Shown here: piece by piece, positions 42,723-51,394 of the stretch
How the letters are laid out: each line of letters starts with the position of its first letter
How positions within the stretch are numbered: position 1 is the stretch's first letter
Assembly (NCBI GenBank): GCA_947503365.1
Contig: CANNDT010000014.1
Span: 1-60,799 of the forward strand
Reading direction: 5' to 3'
From: CANNDT01 sp945876205
GTDB taxonomy: Bacteria > Acidobacteriota > Vicinamibacteria > Vicinamibacterales > UBA2999
DNA length: 60,799 nucleotides
Made by a program: the position numbers and the translations under genes
The notes under the pieces: model-generated
Seen by the model: only the letters and a program-made list of their open reading frames with translations
Told to the model about the DNA's origin: nothing
The model's database searches: none

Positions 42723-43715
42723 GTGGTCCCTCTATCCGTCCTCGACCTCTCGCCAGTTGGTGCCTCATCCACGCCGCGACAGGCCATCCTTGATTCGGTC
42801 GCGCTGGCGCGCGATTGCGACGCGCTCGGCTACACGCGCTACTGGGTGGCCGAACATCACAGCATGGCGAACATCGCGACGTCCGCACCCGAAGTGCTGA
42901 TCGCGCACATCGCCGCGACCACCACTCGCATCCGGGTCGGGGCAGGCGGCATCATGCTGCCGAACCACAATCCGCTCCGCGTGGTGGAGATCTTCCGGAC
43001 GCTCGAAGCCCTCCACCCGGGCCGCATCGATCTCGGGCTTGGCCGGGCGCCCGGCACCGATCCGGTCACCGCCTCGGCGCTGAGACGCGGACCCGCCGAC
43101 GATCCGAACAATCGTCTCGCCGAGGTGCTTGCGTTTGCCAACGGCACGTTTCCGGCGGACCATCCCTACCGAAGCGTCGTCCCGATGCCGTCCGACGTTC
43201 CGCTGCCCCCGATCTGGATGCTCGGCTCAACCCTCGAGGGCGCATCGATTGCCGCGTCGCTCGGCGTGCGCTACGCCTTCGCCGGCCACTTCGCGATGCG
43301 CAACGCCAAGGCCGCGATCGCCTGGTACCAGGAACAGTTCAAGGCCTCACCCGATCTCGCCAGGCCGTACGCCATGCTCGCCGTCACGGTCGTCTGCGGA
43401 CCGGATGATGAAGAGGCGCAAAGATTGGCCGCGCCGATCCGGCTGGCCGTCGTGAGAAACCGGACCGGACGCCGCGCGCCGATCGCCAGCATCGAGGAAG
43501 CCCTCGCCCATCGCTTCACGCCGGAGGAGGAGGCGATTGCCGCCGACTTCCTCCTGGGAGCGATCATCGGCGGGCCGCAGACCGTCGTCGATGGTTTGGC
43601 GGCGCTGGCGCGTGATACCGGCGCCGACGAGCTCATGCTCTCGACGCTTCTGCCCGATCGAGAAGACCGCCTGCATTCGTACGAGCGAGTCTCGCGCGCG
43701 GCCGGCCTGTCCTGA
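42723..43715 (+). CDS. LLM class flavin-dependent oxidoreductase
   Basis: 330 residues from GTG 42723, which puts the conserved PLSVLDLSPVG at the N-terminus as in the MsnO8 subgroup. RYWVAEHHSMANIATSAPEVL, RVGAGGIMLPNHNPLRVVE, LEALHPGRIDLGLGRAPGTDP and PIWMLGSTLEGA are signatures of bacterial-luciferase-like FMN/F420 monooxygenases. Substrate unknown. Divergent from fumarase with 66 bp between starts. The RapA-like gene follows after 13 bases, so the two are likely cotranscribed. Confidence 0.9.
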   Translation: MVPLSVLDLSPVGASSTPRQAILDSVALARDCDALGYTRYWVAEHHSMANIATSAPEVLIAHIAATTTRIRVGAGGIMLPNHNPLRVVEIFRTLEALHPGRIDLGLGRAPGTDPVTASALRRGPADDPNNRLAEVLAFANGTFPADHPYRSVVPMPSDVPLPPIWMLGSTLEGASIAASLGVRYAFAGHFAMRNAKAAIAWYQEQFKASPDLARPYAMLAVTVVCGPDDEEAQRLAAPIRLAVVRNRTGRRAPIASIEEALAHRFTPEEEAIAADFLLGAIIGGPQTVVDGLAALARDTGADELMLSTLLPDREDRLHSYERVSRAAGLS

Positions 43716-43728
43716 AAGACCGCGAAAC

Positions 43729-46302
43729 ATGTCAGCACCGGCACGCACCTGGAAGACGGGCGACTACCTCACCCATCGTCACAATCCCGAATTGGGGATC
43801 GGCCGCGTCACGGCTCTCGAAGGCCGAACCGTCCTCGTCGAATTCCCGCGCCCGGCGACCAGGCTGCGGATGGCGGCCAGCACCGACGCGCTGATCCCGG
43901 TTGATCTGAGCGCTGGCAGGCCAGTCCGCATCACCGCGACGCGAGAGGAGACCACGATCGCGGCGCGACTGCCCGATGGGACGTTGCGGCTTGCAAATGG
44001 CGACACCGTGTCGTCGCACGACCTGTGGCCCCTGGAGCTCGAAGGCGCCCTTCTCGAACGCCTCGCGCTCGGCGATCTCGACGAGGTCGAGGATTTCGTG
44101 ACGCGCATGGACATCCTGCACCTGCTGACGCTTCGCGAAGCGGATGGCCTCGGCACCTTCCTCGGAGGACGCGTGCGGCTCTTCCCGCACCAGCTCCATG
44201 TCGCGGAGCGCGCGAGCGCCACCGATCCAGTGCGTTGGCTGCTCGCTGACGAGGTCGGCCTCGGGAAAACGATCGAGGCGTCGCTCATCCTGAATCGGCT
44301 CGTGCACGCCGGACAGATCGAACGCTGCCTCGTCGTCGCGCCAGACGCCCTGACGGTGCAGTGGCTGGGTGAGCTCTGGCGCAAGTACCACCAGGTGTTC
44401 ACGCTGCTCGATACGCAGCGGCTTGCCGATGTGGAGCGCGACTTCGGAGCCGACTTCAATCCGTTCGACGTGCATCGCCGCGCGGTCATTGCGCTCGAGA
44501 TGCTGGTCGAACGTCCGCAGCTGGCTGAGCAGGCGGTGCGCGCGGGTATCGACCTGCTGGTGGTGGACGAAGCCCAACGGCTTCGCCGGCCGCCGGGCCA
44601 CCCCGGCGAACCCGCGTGGCGCGCGATTGCGCCGATCGCGGCACTGGGCCGGCACGTGCTGCTCCTCAGCGCCACGCCACTCGAAGACGACGCGCATGGA
44701 TTCTTCCGGCTGCTGCAGCTTCTGCGTCCACAGGACTTTCCCGAGAACATGAGTTTCGAGGCGCGCCTGGCCGACCTCACGCCTCTGCCTCCGTGCACCA
44801 GCTCCACTCGGCGCACCGACATTGGCGGCTTGCCGCCGCGCGTGGGAATTCCGGTCTTGCTCGCCGATCCGGCGAAGTGGCAGGTGCATCACGCAGTCGA
44901 GGCCAGCCTGCGAGGGACGGTCGCGAAGAATGCGGTTGCGCAGCGACACAAGATCGAGCGCGTCCGTCGCGGGCTCGCCTCAGGAGCCGCGCTCAGCGCC
45001 GTACTCGGACCCGACGAACGCGTGCTGCGCCAGCAGGCCCAGGCGATGGACGCCGCCGATCCGCGGCTGGAGTGGCTGCTGTCGCAGGCGCCCCGCTGGC
45101 GGGACGCGAAGGAGAAGACGCTCGTCTTCGTCGCGCACCGCGAGACGCTGGAGATGTTGCGCACGGCACTCAGTTACCGCGCGCAGCTCGCGAGCGGCGT
45201 CTTCCATGAAGCGCTGTCGCCGGCGCGACGCGACACGGAGGTCGCCCGGTTCCGCGAATTCGAGGGTCCGAGCCTGCTCGTGTCGACCGAAAGCGGAGGC
45301 GAGGGCCGCAACTTCGAGTTCTGCCATCGCCTCGTGCTGTTCGACCTGCCGTGGAAGCCGTCGATCGTGGAACAGCGGATTGGCCGCCTCGACCGGATCG
45401 GCCGCCGCATCCCCGTGGACATCGTCTACTTCCGTCCGCCTGGCGGGATCGGCGCGGATGTCGTGCGGCTCTTCGAGGCGCTCGGCCTCTTCCGCGAACC
45501 AATCGCCGGCCTGGAGCCGCAACTGGCCCACGTGGAGGGCGCGCTCGAGGACCTCGCGGTCGATCCGGCCGCGTCGCTCTCGGCCGATGGCTTTGAAGCG
45601 TTGATCAGCGAGGCGCATGCCGCGCGCACGCGCATCCGTGAAGCGGCGTACCAGCAGCTCCATCGCGATCCCTACCGATCGGAGATGGCCGCGGGCATCC
45701 TCGCGCGCGTGCCGAAGGAACTCGACGCGCTCAACGAGGAGGTCGTGGTGACGGCATGCATCGGCCTCAACTTCACGATCGAGCGGCCGCGCGGCCACCG
45801 GATCTTCTCGATCGAGCTCGGGAATGGGGCGCTGGTTGACGGTCTGCCTGGCGTGCCCGGCGGGTCAAGTTACGTCGGGTCGTTCGACCGCGAAGAAGCG
45901 CTCGAGAACGAGACCATCGACTTCTTCGCCTCTGGACACCCGCTCGTCGAGGGGATCTTCGCGCACTACGAGGACAGTGCGCTGGGGCGGGTCGCGCGCT
46001 TCGAGATTGAAATCGGCGAGGAAGAGGGCGAGGGCCTGGCGGCCGTCTACAAAGACGGCCCTGTGTTCGACGTGGTCGCGTTCGACGCCACCGGCCAGCC
46101 TCGTCCGGACTGGGCGGCGGCGTTGCGCCAGCGGCCGCTCCGCGCGCGGCCCGTCACCAGCGATCCCGATGACGACGGCAAGTGGATGGGCATGATTCGC
46201 CGGCTCGGCACGCAGCTCGAACCGTCTCGTCGTCCCCACGCCGTTGCGGCTGTCCTAGTGCGACCGTCACAGGCGGCGGTCCCCGTCGACCTGAAGAGAT
46301 GA
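43729..46302 (+). CDS. RapA-like SNF2-type ATPase
   Basis: 857 residues from ATG 43729. An N-terminal Tudor-like region (GDYLTHRHNPELGIGRV...VLVEFP) precedes a SWI2/SNF2 motor: LLADEVGLGKTIEA (Walker A, 171-184), LLVVDEAQRL (motif II), LLLSATPLEDD (III), LVFVAHRETL (IV), LVSTESGGEGRNFEF (V) and QRIGRLDRIGRR (VI). The C-terminal FASGHPLVEGIFAHYEDSA matches the spacer/C-domain of RapA, the RNA-polymerase-recycling ATPase (968 residues in E. coli). The QRIGRLDRIGR end is highly conserved. It sits between an oxidoreductase and a lyase-like gene, an unusual context. Confidence 0.87.
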   Translation: MSAPARTWKTGDYLTHRHNPELGIGRVTALEGRTVLVEFPRPATRLRMAASTDALIPVDLSAGRPVRITATREETTIAARLPDGTLRLANGDTVSSHDLWPLELEGALLERLALGDLDEVEDFVTRMDILHLLTLREADGLGTFLGGRVRLFPHQLHVAERASATDPVRWLLADEVGLGKTIEASLILNRLVHAGQIERCLVVAPDALTVQWLGELWRKYHQVFTLLDTQRLADVERDFGADFNPFDVHRRAVIALEMLVERPQLAEQAVRAGIDLLVVDEAQRLRRPPGHPGEPAWRAIAPIAALGRHVLLLSATPLEDDAHGFFRLLQLLRPQDFPENMSFEARLADLTPLPPCTSSTRRTDIGGLPPRVGIPVLLADPAKWQVHHAVEASLRGTVAKNAVAQRHKIERVRRGLASGAALSAVLGPDERVLRQQAQAMDAADPRLEWLLSQAPRWRDAKEKTLVFVAHRETLEMLRTALSYRAQLASGVFHEALSPARRDTEVARFREFEGPSLLVSTESGGEGRNFEFCHRLVLFDLPWKPSIVEQRIGRLDRIGRRIPVDIVYFRPPGGIGADVVRLFEALGLFREPIAGLEPQLAHVEGALEDLAVDPAASLSADGFEALISEAHAARTRIREAAYQQLHRDPYRSEMAAGILARVPKELDALNEEVVVTACIGLNFTIERPRGHRIFSIELGNGALVDGLPGVPGGSSYVGSFDREEALENETIDFFASGHPLVEGIFAHYEDSALGRVARFEIEIGEEEGEGLAAVYKDGPVFDVVAFDATGQPRPDWAAALRQRPLRARPVTSDPDDDGKWMGMIRRLGTQLEPSRRPHAVAAVLVRPSQAAVPVDLKR

Positions 46303-48311
46303 TGACTTCCGCCGATTCTCGAAGGGTGACCGTGTCCCCGGCCCAGCTCGGACGAACCTGCCTACTGGTGCTCTCGCTGCTGTTCGCGATGAACGTGCGC
46401 GGCGGCGACATATCCGCACAGGGCCTTCCCAGCCACCCTCGGCTACTGTTCGACGGAGCGGATCTTGATGTGATCCGGCTGCGGGCCGAGAGCGGACGCA
46501 TGGCTCCGGTGCGCAGTCGCCTGTTGGCCCGAGCCAGCGTGCTCCTGACGGCGGCGCCGCTCCTCGTGTCGACCACCGGACGCGGACAACCCGACCCGCC
46601 GGGGACGCTCAAGGGACTCGAGGCCGCGCGCCGCCTGCAGGGCCGCGTGACCACCTTCGCCATGGCGTTCCTGCTGACCGGCGATCGGCGGTACCGAGAT
46701 GCAGCCGTCGCGCAGCTTGACCATTCCATCACCAACTGGGCGGCCTGGGTGGACACCGCGCACCCGCCTCCTTACGACCTGATGGCCGGCGAGATGAGCC
46801 TCACCTTCGGCCTCGCGTACGACTGGCTCTACTCCGCTCTCACCGATGCGGAGCGAACACGGCTGCGCGAGGGGGTGGAGCGCCGCGCCATGCGGCCGTA
46901 CCTGGCCGCTGTAGACGTCGCCAAGCCGATGTCGTGGTACACGGCCGATCACAACTGGAATCCCGTCTGCAACGGGGGCGCGGCCGTGCTGGCCCTCGCG
47001 CTGCGAGGCGACAGCGCACTGTCGGATCGCGTGCTGCACTTCTCCATGCCCGCAATGACTCCGTATTGGAACAACCTGGGAGACGATGGCGGATGGGAAG
47101 AAGGGACGGGCTACTGGACCTACGGCCATCGCTACGCCTTCATGGCCGCCGACGCCCTGCGCCGCGCCGGATGGCCTGCGGGCGAAGAGTATCTGAGGCG
47201 CGAAGGCGCGCGGCACACGGGGATGTTCCCGCTCGTGTTCAACCCGGGCACCAGGCTCTCGGCCAGCTTCTCCGACAGCTCTGGCCGCGCCGCGGATCCG
47301 CTCCTCTACCTTCTCGGCCGTGAGTACCAGAACCCCGACTACGTCTGGTTTCAGGACCGTACAGCCCCGCGGTCGATCACGAGTGAAGGATGGCCGGAGG
47401 AGGCGCTCACCCTCGTGTGGCGCGCGATCGACGAGGCGTGGTTGCCAGAGGCGCGCCCCTCGTTTCTGCCGTCGATCCCCGCCACGGCCTCATTCCCGTC
47501 AATCGGCTGGGCGATGCTCGCCTCCGAGCAGCCCGACCCGGCGCTCTTCCTCGCGTTCAAGAACGGATCGACCGGCGCCAACCACTCGCACCTCGACTTG
47601 AACCACGTGACGGTGGGCATGGGCGACAACATGGTGCTCATCGATCTCGGCAGCCGCCCGTACACCGCTGACTACTTCACTTCAGCCGCGCGGGCGAATT
47701 ACTACGAGATTTCCACGGCCGGGCACAACTCCGTGCTCGTGGGCGGGCGCGGTCAACTGTTCGGCAAGAACGGCACGCTGCAGGGCCCTTTCGAGGGCGC
47801 CCACTACACGGCGTTTGTCGGGGTGGCGAGCGGCAGTTACCAGGTGACGACGCCTCGCGCGCGGCGTCACGTGGTGTTCGTCGATCGACGCTACTACGTG
47901 CTGCTCGACGAAGTGGTGGCGTCAACGGCCGCGCCGATTGAGTTGCGCTTCCACAGCTACGGCACGATCGCCGCCTGGCCACAGCGCGGGGGGTGGACGG
48001 TCACGCAGTCCAGTTCGTCGCTGGACATCATCCCGGCGAGCACGTCGATCGTCGCGGGCACGGTCGAATCACCGACGGGCTGGATTCGCCCGGTGAACCT
48101 GCTGCGGCTGGCCAGTCATCAGCCGGTGGGCAGCCTCACGCTTGCGACCGCCATCGTCCCGCGCACCGGATCCTCCGCCTCCTATCCGCAGGTGTCGCAG
48201 GAGGAACGAGGCGGCGAATTGCGCGTACACGTGGGCGGCGACGAGATCGCCTTTCGCCAGACGGCCGACGGCTACGTCCTCTCGAGCGTGACGCCGGCGC
48301 TGCGCCCGTAA
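46299..48311 (+). CDS. Exported heparinase II/III-family polysaccharide lyase-like protein
   Basis: 670 residues starting at ATG 46299, overlapping the RapA-like stop (ATGA). Signal/hydrophobic segment near residues 20-35 (CLLVLSLLFAM...ISAQ). The alpha/alpha toroid runs from about 100 to 380 with SWYTADHNWNPVCNGGAAVLA (His/Asn catalytic region), DDGGWEEGTGYWTYGHRY and a final Tyr-rich helix. A beta-sandwich follows, beginning FKNGSTGANHSHLDLNHV, the heparinase II/III signature with the catalytic His. Relatives cleave uronic-acid polymers. Translational coupling to an SNF2 ATPase is unexpected. Confidence 0.85.
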   Translation: MMTSADSRRVTVSPAQLGRTCLLVLSLLFAMNVRGGDISAQGLPSHPRLLFDGADLDVIRLRAESGRMAPVRSRLLARASVLLTAAPLLVSTTGRGQPDPPGTLKGLEAARRLQGRVTTFAMAFLLTGDRRYRDAAVAQLDHSITNWAAWVDTAHPPPYDLMAGEMSLTFGLAYDWLYSALTDAERTRLREGVERRAMRPYLAAVDVAKPMSWYTADHNWNPVCNGGAAVLALALRGDSALSDRVLHFSMPAMTPYWNNLGDDGGWEEGTGYWTYGHRYAFMAADALRRAGWPAGEEYLRREGARHTGMFPLVFNPGTRLSASFSDSSGRAADPLLYLLGREYQNPDYVWFQDRTAPRSITSEGWPEEALTLVWRAIDEAWLPEARPSFLPSIPATASFPSIGWAMLASEQPDPALFLAFKNGSTGANHSHLDLNHVTVGMGDNMVLIDLGSRPYTADYFTSAARANYYEISTAGHNSVLVGGRGQLFGKNGTLQGPFEGAHYTAFVGVASGSYQVTTPRARRHVVFVDRRYYVLLDEVVASTAAPIELRFHSYGTIAAWPQRGGWTVTQSSSSLDIIPASTSIVAGTVESPTGWIRPVNLLRLASHQPVGSLTLATAIVPRTGSSASYPQVSQEERGGELRVHVGGDEIAFRQTADGYVLSSVTPALRP

Positions 48312-48327
48312 ACGCCGGTAAAGACGA

Positions 48328-48360
48328 GGGCACACCCGCGCGTGTGACGCGGGTGTGCCC
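48328..48360 (+). terminator. Long perfect hairpin after the lyase gene
   Basis: GGGCACACCCGCG (48328-48340) and CGCGGGTGTGCCC (48348-48360) pair perfectly over 13 bp with a 7-base loop. No T-run follows, so it may stop transcription by another route, separate the convergent units, or stabilise mRNA ends. Confidence 0.6.
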
Positions 48361-48371
48361 TGTTCGACGGG

Positions 48372-48876
48372 TTAGTCGCGGTCGCGATTCCCCTCGTCAT
48401 GATCGTCGTCATGATCGTCGTCGTGATCGCCATCGTGATCGTGGTCATGACCGTCCGGTATGGTGATTTCGATCGTCCGGTCATTCCCGCTGCCCGGGCA
48501 GTCCGGCGCCATTGACGTCGGTGAACGGAACCCACGTGTACGGGCCGGTGGCGTTCGGGGTGTTGCCGTCGCCGACTCGCAGCACGAACGTCTGGCCGGC
48601 GGCGAAGTAGTCGGCCTTCCCGTTCAGCACGCGGCTGAACCTCGCCTTCGGCGTGTACTTGTAGAGGTTGCCGCCGTCCAGTTCGTCGATGAAATACATG
48701 CTGCCATCGTTGTCGAACTGAATGCCTTCGTGAGACGTCCGCGGAATCACGTTCTTGTGCGTGAAATCAGCGCCGTCGTTGCTGATCGCCGTCACCGGAT
48801 TGTATGAGTCGAGGGAATCAGGGATGGAGAAGTTGTACTGACTGGATATGACGGCAGGAGCGCAGCCGTGTGACGT
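48372..48876 (-). pseudogene. PhoX/DUF839-like fragment with frameshifted His/Asp-rich tail
   Basis: From 48876 the minus strand reads QYNFSIPDSLDSYNPVTAIS, SHEGIQFDNDGSMYFIDELD, GGNLYKYTPKARFSRVLNG and TFVLRVGDGNTPNATGPYTW, characteristic of the middle of PhoX-type (DUF839) phosphatase or beta-propeller proteins. Upstream a stop codon ends the frame, so the N-terminal half is missing. Near 48490 the frame closes with a stop (LPGQRE), while the +1 frame continues as DCPGSGNDRTIEITIPDGHD and then a run of His-Asp repeats (to 48372). The piece is therefore truncated at one end and frameshifted at the other. Confidence 0.7.
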
Positions 48877-48946
48877 TCAGGCAAATACTGGAAGGGCTGC
48901 CAACGGTCCAGCGCGACCGTTGGCACCAAACAGGTGGCGAGCCGTG

Positions 48947-49432
48947 CTATTTCCAGCCGGCGATTGCTTTGCCGAGCATCGACTCTGGTCCGAGCTCGGA
49001 GAGCTCCATCCTCACGCCGAACGGGTCGGTCGTGCTGGTGATCAGGGACACCGTGCGGCCGACGCGCGGGGGATCGATCTTCACGCCGCGTTGCTGCAGC
49101 CCCGCGGTCGCCGCCTTGATGTCGCCGACCTGCAAGCCGAAGTGACTGAGTCCCGGACGATTGGTCGCGCTTGCGGGCGCCAGCTCGATGAACGTATTGC
49201 GGCTCACCTGGATGAACGCGAGCGTCGGCTGTCCTTTGTCATCGCGGATGACCGCGGCCTCGCTGAAGCCGAACACCTTGTTGTAGGTCGGAATCGCCTC
49301 GGCGAGATTCTCGACGGTAATGCCGACATGGTTCACGCCCATGTTGCTCTCGATGCGGTTTGACTGCGCACCCACCGCCATCGCGGCGGCGCCGACCAGC
49401 AGTCCGGCGATGAACCCCGTGAAGGTGCGCAT
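48947..49432 (-). CDS. Exported VOC-fold (glyoxalase/dioxygenase superfamily) protein
   Basis: 161 residues. Signal peptide 1-23 (AAMAVGAQ). MGVNHVGITVENLAEAIPTYNKVFGF starts the first beta-alpha-beta-beta-beta module with the metal-ligand His (NHVGITV); LSHFGLQVGDI starts the second, again with His, and DPFGVRMELSEL supplies the late Glu. So three candidate metal ligands are present and the fold is complete. An exported VOC protein is unusual. Last gene of the operon begun by the PQQ dehydrogenase, three bases after DUF6152. Confidence 0.82.
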   Translation of the reverse strand: MRTFTGFIAGLLVGAAAMAVGAQSNRIESNMGVNHVGITVENLAEAIPTYNKVFGFSEAAVIRDDKGQPTLAFIQVSRNTFIELAPASATNRPGLSHFGLQVGDIKAATAGLQQRGVKIDPPRVGRTVSLITSTTDPFGVRMELSELGPESMLGKAIAGWK

Positions 49433-49435
49433 CTC

Positions 49436-49828
49436 TTAGTCCCACTCCTTCTCGACGCCGTGGCCCCGCGCGGCGTCACCGTGCATCGGGGTCAGGAATC
49501 CGAGCAGGCAGCTGTTCGCTCCGTCGCGAACCCTGTGGCACCGCACCTTCACGCGGTCGCCCACCTTGACGTCCTCGCGCTTGACGCCCTTTGCCTCGAT
49601 CCCGCGGGGACCGGTGGCCTCGAGCGACCAGAGCTCGGGCTCGCCCTTCACATTCTTGACTTCCATGTAGACCCAGGAATGCGGATTGATCAGGTGGATC
49701 TCTTTCACCACACCTTCAATCAATGTGAATTCCGAGACGGCGTAGTTGACGTGTGAGTGATGCGCCGACGCGGGCACGGCAACCGTCACGGCACACACGG
49801 CCGCGAGAATCAGATGTCTGAATCGCAT
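49436..49828 (-). CDS. DUF6152 family exported protein
   Basis: 130 residues. Signal peptide ends PASA, mature start His-His-Ser-His. LIEGVVKEIHLINPHSWVYMEV carries Gly17 and NPH (mature His28). KVRCHRVRDGANSCLL adds two cysteines not found in the other copies. Fourth gene of the PQQ operon, between an unknown exported protein and the VOC protein. Confidence 0.85.
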   Translation of the reverse strand: MRFRHLILAAVCAVTVAVPASAHHSHVNYAVSEFTLIEGVVKEIHLINPHSWVYMEVKNVKGEPELWSLEATGPRGIEAKGVKREDVKVGDRVKVRCHRVRDGANSCLLGFLTPMHGDAARGHGVEKEWD

Positions 49829-49839
49829 GATCCCTGCTC

Positions 49840-50520
49840 CTACTGGGCAACCGGCGCGTTCACGCGCGCGGGCTTGGGGTAGCCGTTCATGTAGAGACCG
49901 TTGTAACGAATCGGCAATCCCTTTTCGTCGATGAATCGCAGCGACTGGTTGAAGATCCCAGGCTCCGGATAGCCCTTCGGCACCGTCGCCTCGAGGATGT
50001 AGAGCCGATCGTCGTGCATGTGGATCGCGTTATACGTGCGCGACCCGTCCGGGTTCGTCAGGTGCATCCAGCGCCCGCCGATGTAGTCAACGACGCTCCA
50101 GGCGAAGTAGGTGATCTTCGAGCCGCGCTCGATGATGTGCCACGTGGCGAAGTCGATCGCGCCAGCCTTGTCGAGTTTGGAGTAACCGCTGCCGGTCGGG
50201 CCGTCCGGTCCGGTACCGCGGCAGCTCATATGCGCGTCGGGCGGGCAGTTCTTGATCCGCTCCGCCTGCACCTGTTCGAGGACCGAGTAGTCGATGACGG
50301 TCATCGCGTACCGGCTCTGCCCCTCGGTAGCGGTGTAGACGCGTCCCGGGAGCGGCGCTTCCTGCTGCGACACGTAGGTGATCGTCTCGACCTTGGGTTG
50401 CTGCGGGAAGTTGACGGAAAAGAAGTCCTCCTTGCTGGAGAACTCAATCCACTCCTGCGCGGCGGCGGCGCTCGGGGCCAGCACCGCGAAGGCCAGCACG
50501 AGAACTGACATTACACGCAT
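49840..50520 (-). CDS. Exported protein of unknown function
   Basis: 226 residues. Signal peptide 1-21 (SAAAAQ). EWIEFSSKEDFFSVNFPQQP (a pattern found at the mature start of many exported proteins in Proteobacteria and Acidobacteriota), VSQQEAPLPGRVYTATEG and NCPPDAHMSCRGTG with two Cys. The C-terminus has DDRLYILEATVPKGYPEPGIFNQSLRF, a strand-helix end typical of small lipid- or stress-related domains. AAGGAG decides ATG 50520. Third in the PQQ operon; function not recognised. Confidence 0.7.
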   Translation of the reverse strand: MRVMSVLVLAFAVLAPSAAAAQEWIEFSSKEDFFSVNFPQQPKVETITYVSQQEAPLPGRVYTATEGQSRYAMTVIDYSVLEQVQAERIKNCPPDAHMSCRGTGPDGPTGSGYSKLDKAGAIDFATWHIIERGSKITYFAWSVVDYIGGRWMHLTNPDGSRTYNAIHMHDDRLYILEATVPKGYPEPGIFNQSLRFIDEKGLPIRYNGLYMNGYPKPARVNAPVAQ

Positions 50521-50552
50521 CGTCTCTCCTTGTTCACTGAAGCCTACCCTGT

Positions 50553-51353
50553 CTACTTGAAGGTCGTGGCGCCGGGATTCGCGTCCTTGCTGGTCGCGTC
50601 GTAATGATGGCCGTTGTCACGGACGGAACAGACCCACATGAACCGCATGAATCCGGTGCTCGACTTCTCGAGCACCCGGTGCCCGGCCCACGGAGCCGAG
50701 TACCACTCGGGATCGTCAACGATGAAGCTGACTTGCACGGTGTTGCCCACCCGGGTATAGCGCTCGACGAAGTGCAGTTGCTCGCCGTGCGGGTGACCGA
50801 GTTGATCCAGCCATGACCGGTCGTTGACGCCCACCGTGTCCACCACGAGCGTGTCGCCGTTTTCGTAGTGGCCGATGGAGTGCCCCCAGTACTGCGGATC
50901 CGGGTCCTCCGGGTGCTTGGCATTCAGCCAGACGACTCGGAACGCCGGGCCGAGTTCGTGAAGGATATACACCGCTTCCGGAGTCTGCACGAACCTCGTC
51001 TTCGCCGGAGCCATGTAGATCCGCCCGAGGCCCAGCGGCTCGCAGAAATGAATATTTGGATCGGTGGTCGTTTCGTACTTGGAGTCGGGGCCGGTCGGCG
51101 GCACTTCCGAGCGCATTTTCTCCAGCGTCTTCGGCAGGTACGGAATGTCGGGTTCCGTTCCTCGCAGGAAGCCGCCCGGATCGGCGCCGCTCAGACTCTG
51201 GCCGATGCCTCCGCCATGCTGAACGTTGGTAAGCGTCATCGCCCAGTCTCCGGACAGATCCGGAACGGCGGATGAGGTCTGTGCGCCGAGCGGCGCCGGC
51301 AAGACCATCACGACCATCACTCCGATGCCCCACAGCGCTCGGCGCATTCGCAT
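50553..51353 (-). CDS. Exported WEGDTLVVD-family protein (YENGDTLVVD variant)
   Basis: 266 residues from ATG 51353, with GAGGG seven bases upstream (GTG 51359 would add two residues). Signal peptide 1-24 (PLGAQ). VPDLSGDWAMTL, FCEPLGLGRIYMAPAKT (conserved Cys), KHPEDPDPQYWGHSIGHYENGDTLVVDTVGVNDRSW, and MWVCSVRDNGHHYDATSKD with the second Cys beside an HH pair. Second gene of the operon headed by the PQQ dehydrogenase (41 bases between). This copy shows the link of the family to a quinoprotein. Confidence 0.8.
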   Translation of the reverse strand: MRMRRALWGIGVMVVMVLPAPLGAQTSSAVPDLSGDWAMTLTNVQHGGGIGQSLSGADPGGFLRGTEPDIPYLPKTLEKMRSEVPPTGPDSKYETTTDPNIHFCEPLGLGRIYMAPAKTRFVQTPEAVYILHELGPAFRVVWLNAKHPEDPDPQYWGHSIGHYENGDTLVVDTVGVNDRSWLDQLGHPHGEQLHFVERYTRVGNTVQVSFIVDDPEWYSAPWAGHRVLEKSSTGFMRFMWVCSVRDNGHHYDATSKDANPGATTFK

Positions 51354-51394
51354 AGTCACACCCTCGTGGTTAACGAACGTTGCTCACACCCTGC

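Noticed and set aside
48372..48490. Simple-sequence repeat as a regulatory element
   Set aside because: The pattern is explained by codons for alternating His and Asp in the frame-shifted protein tail.
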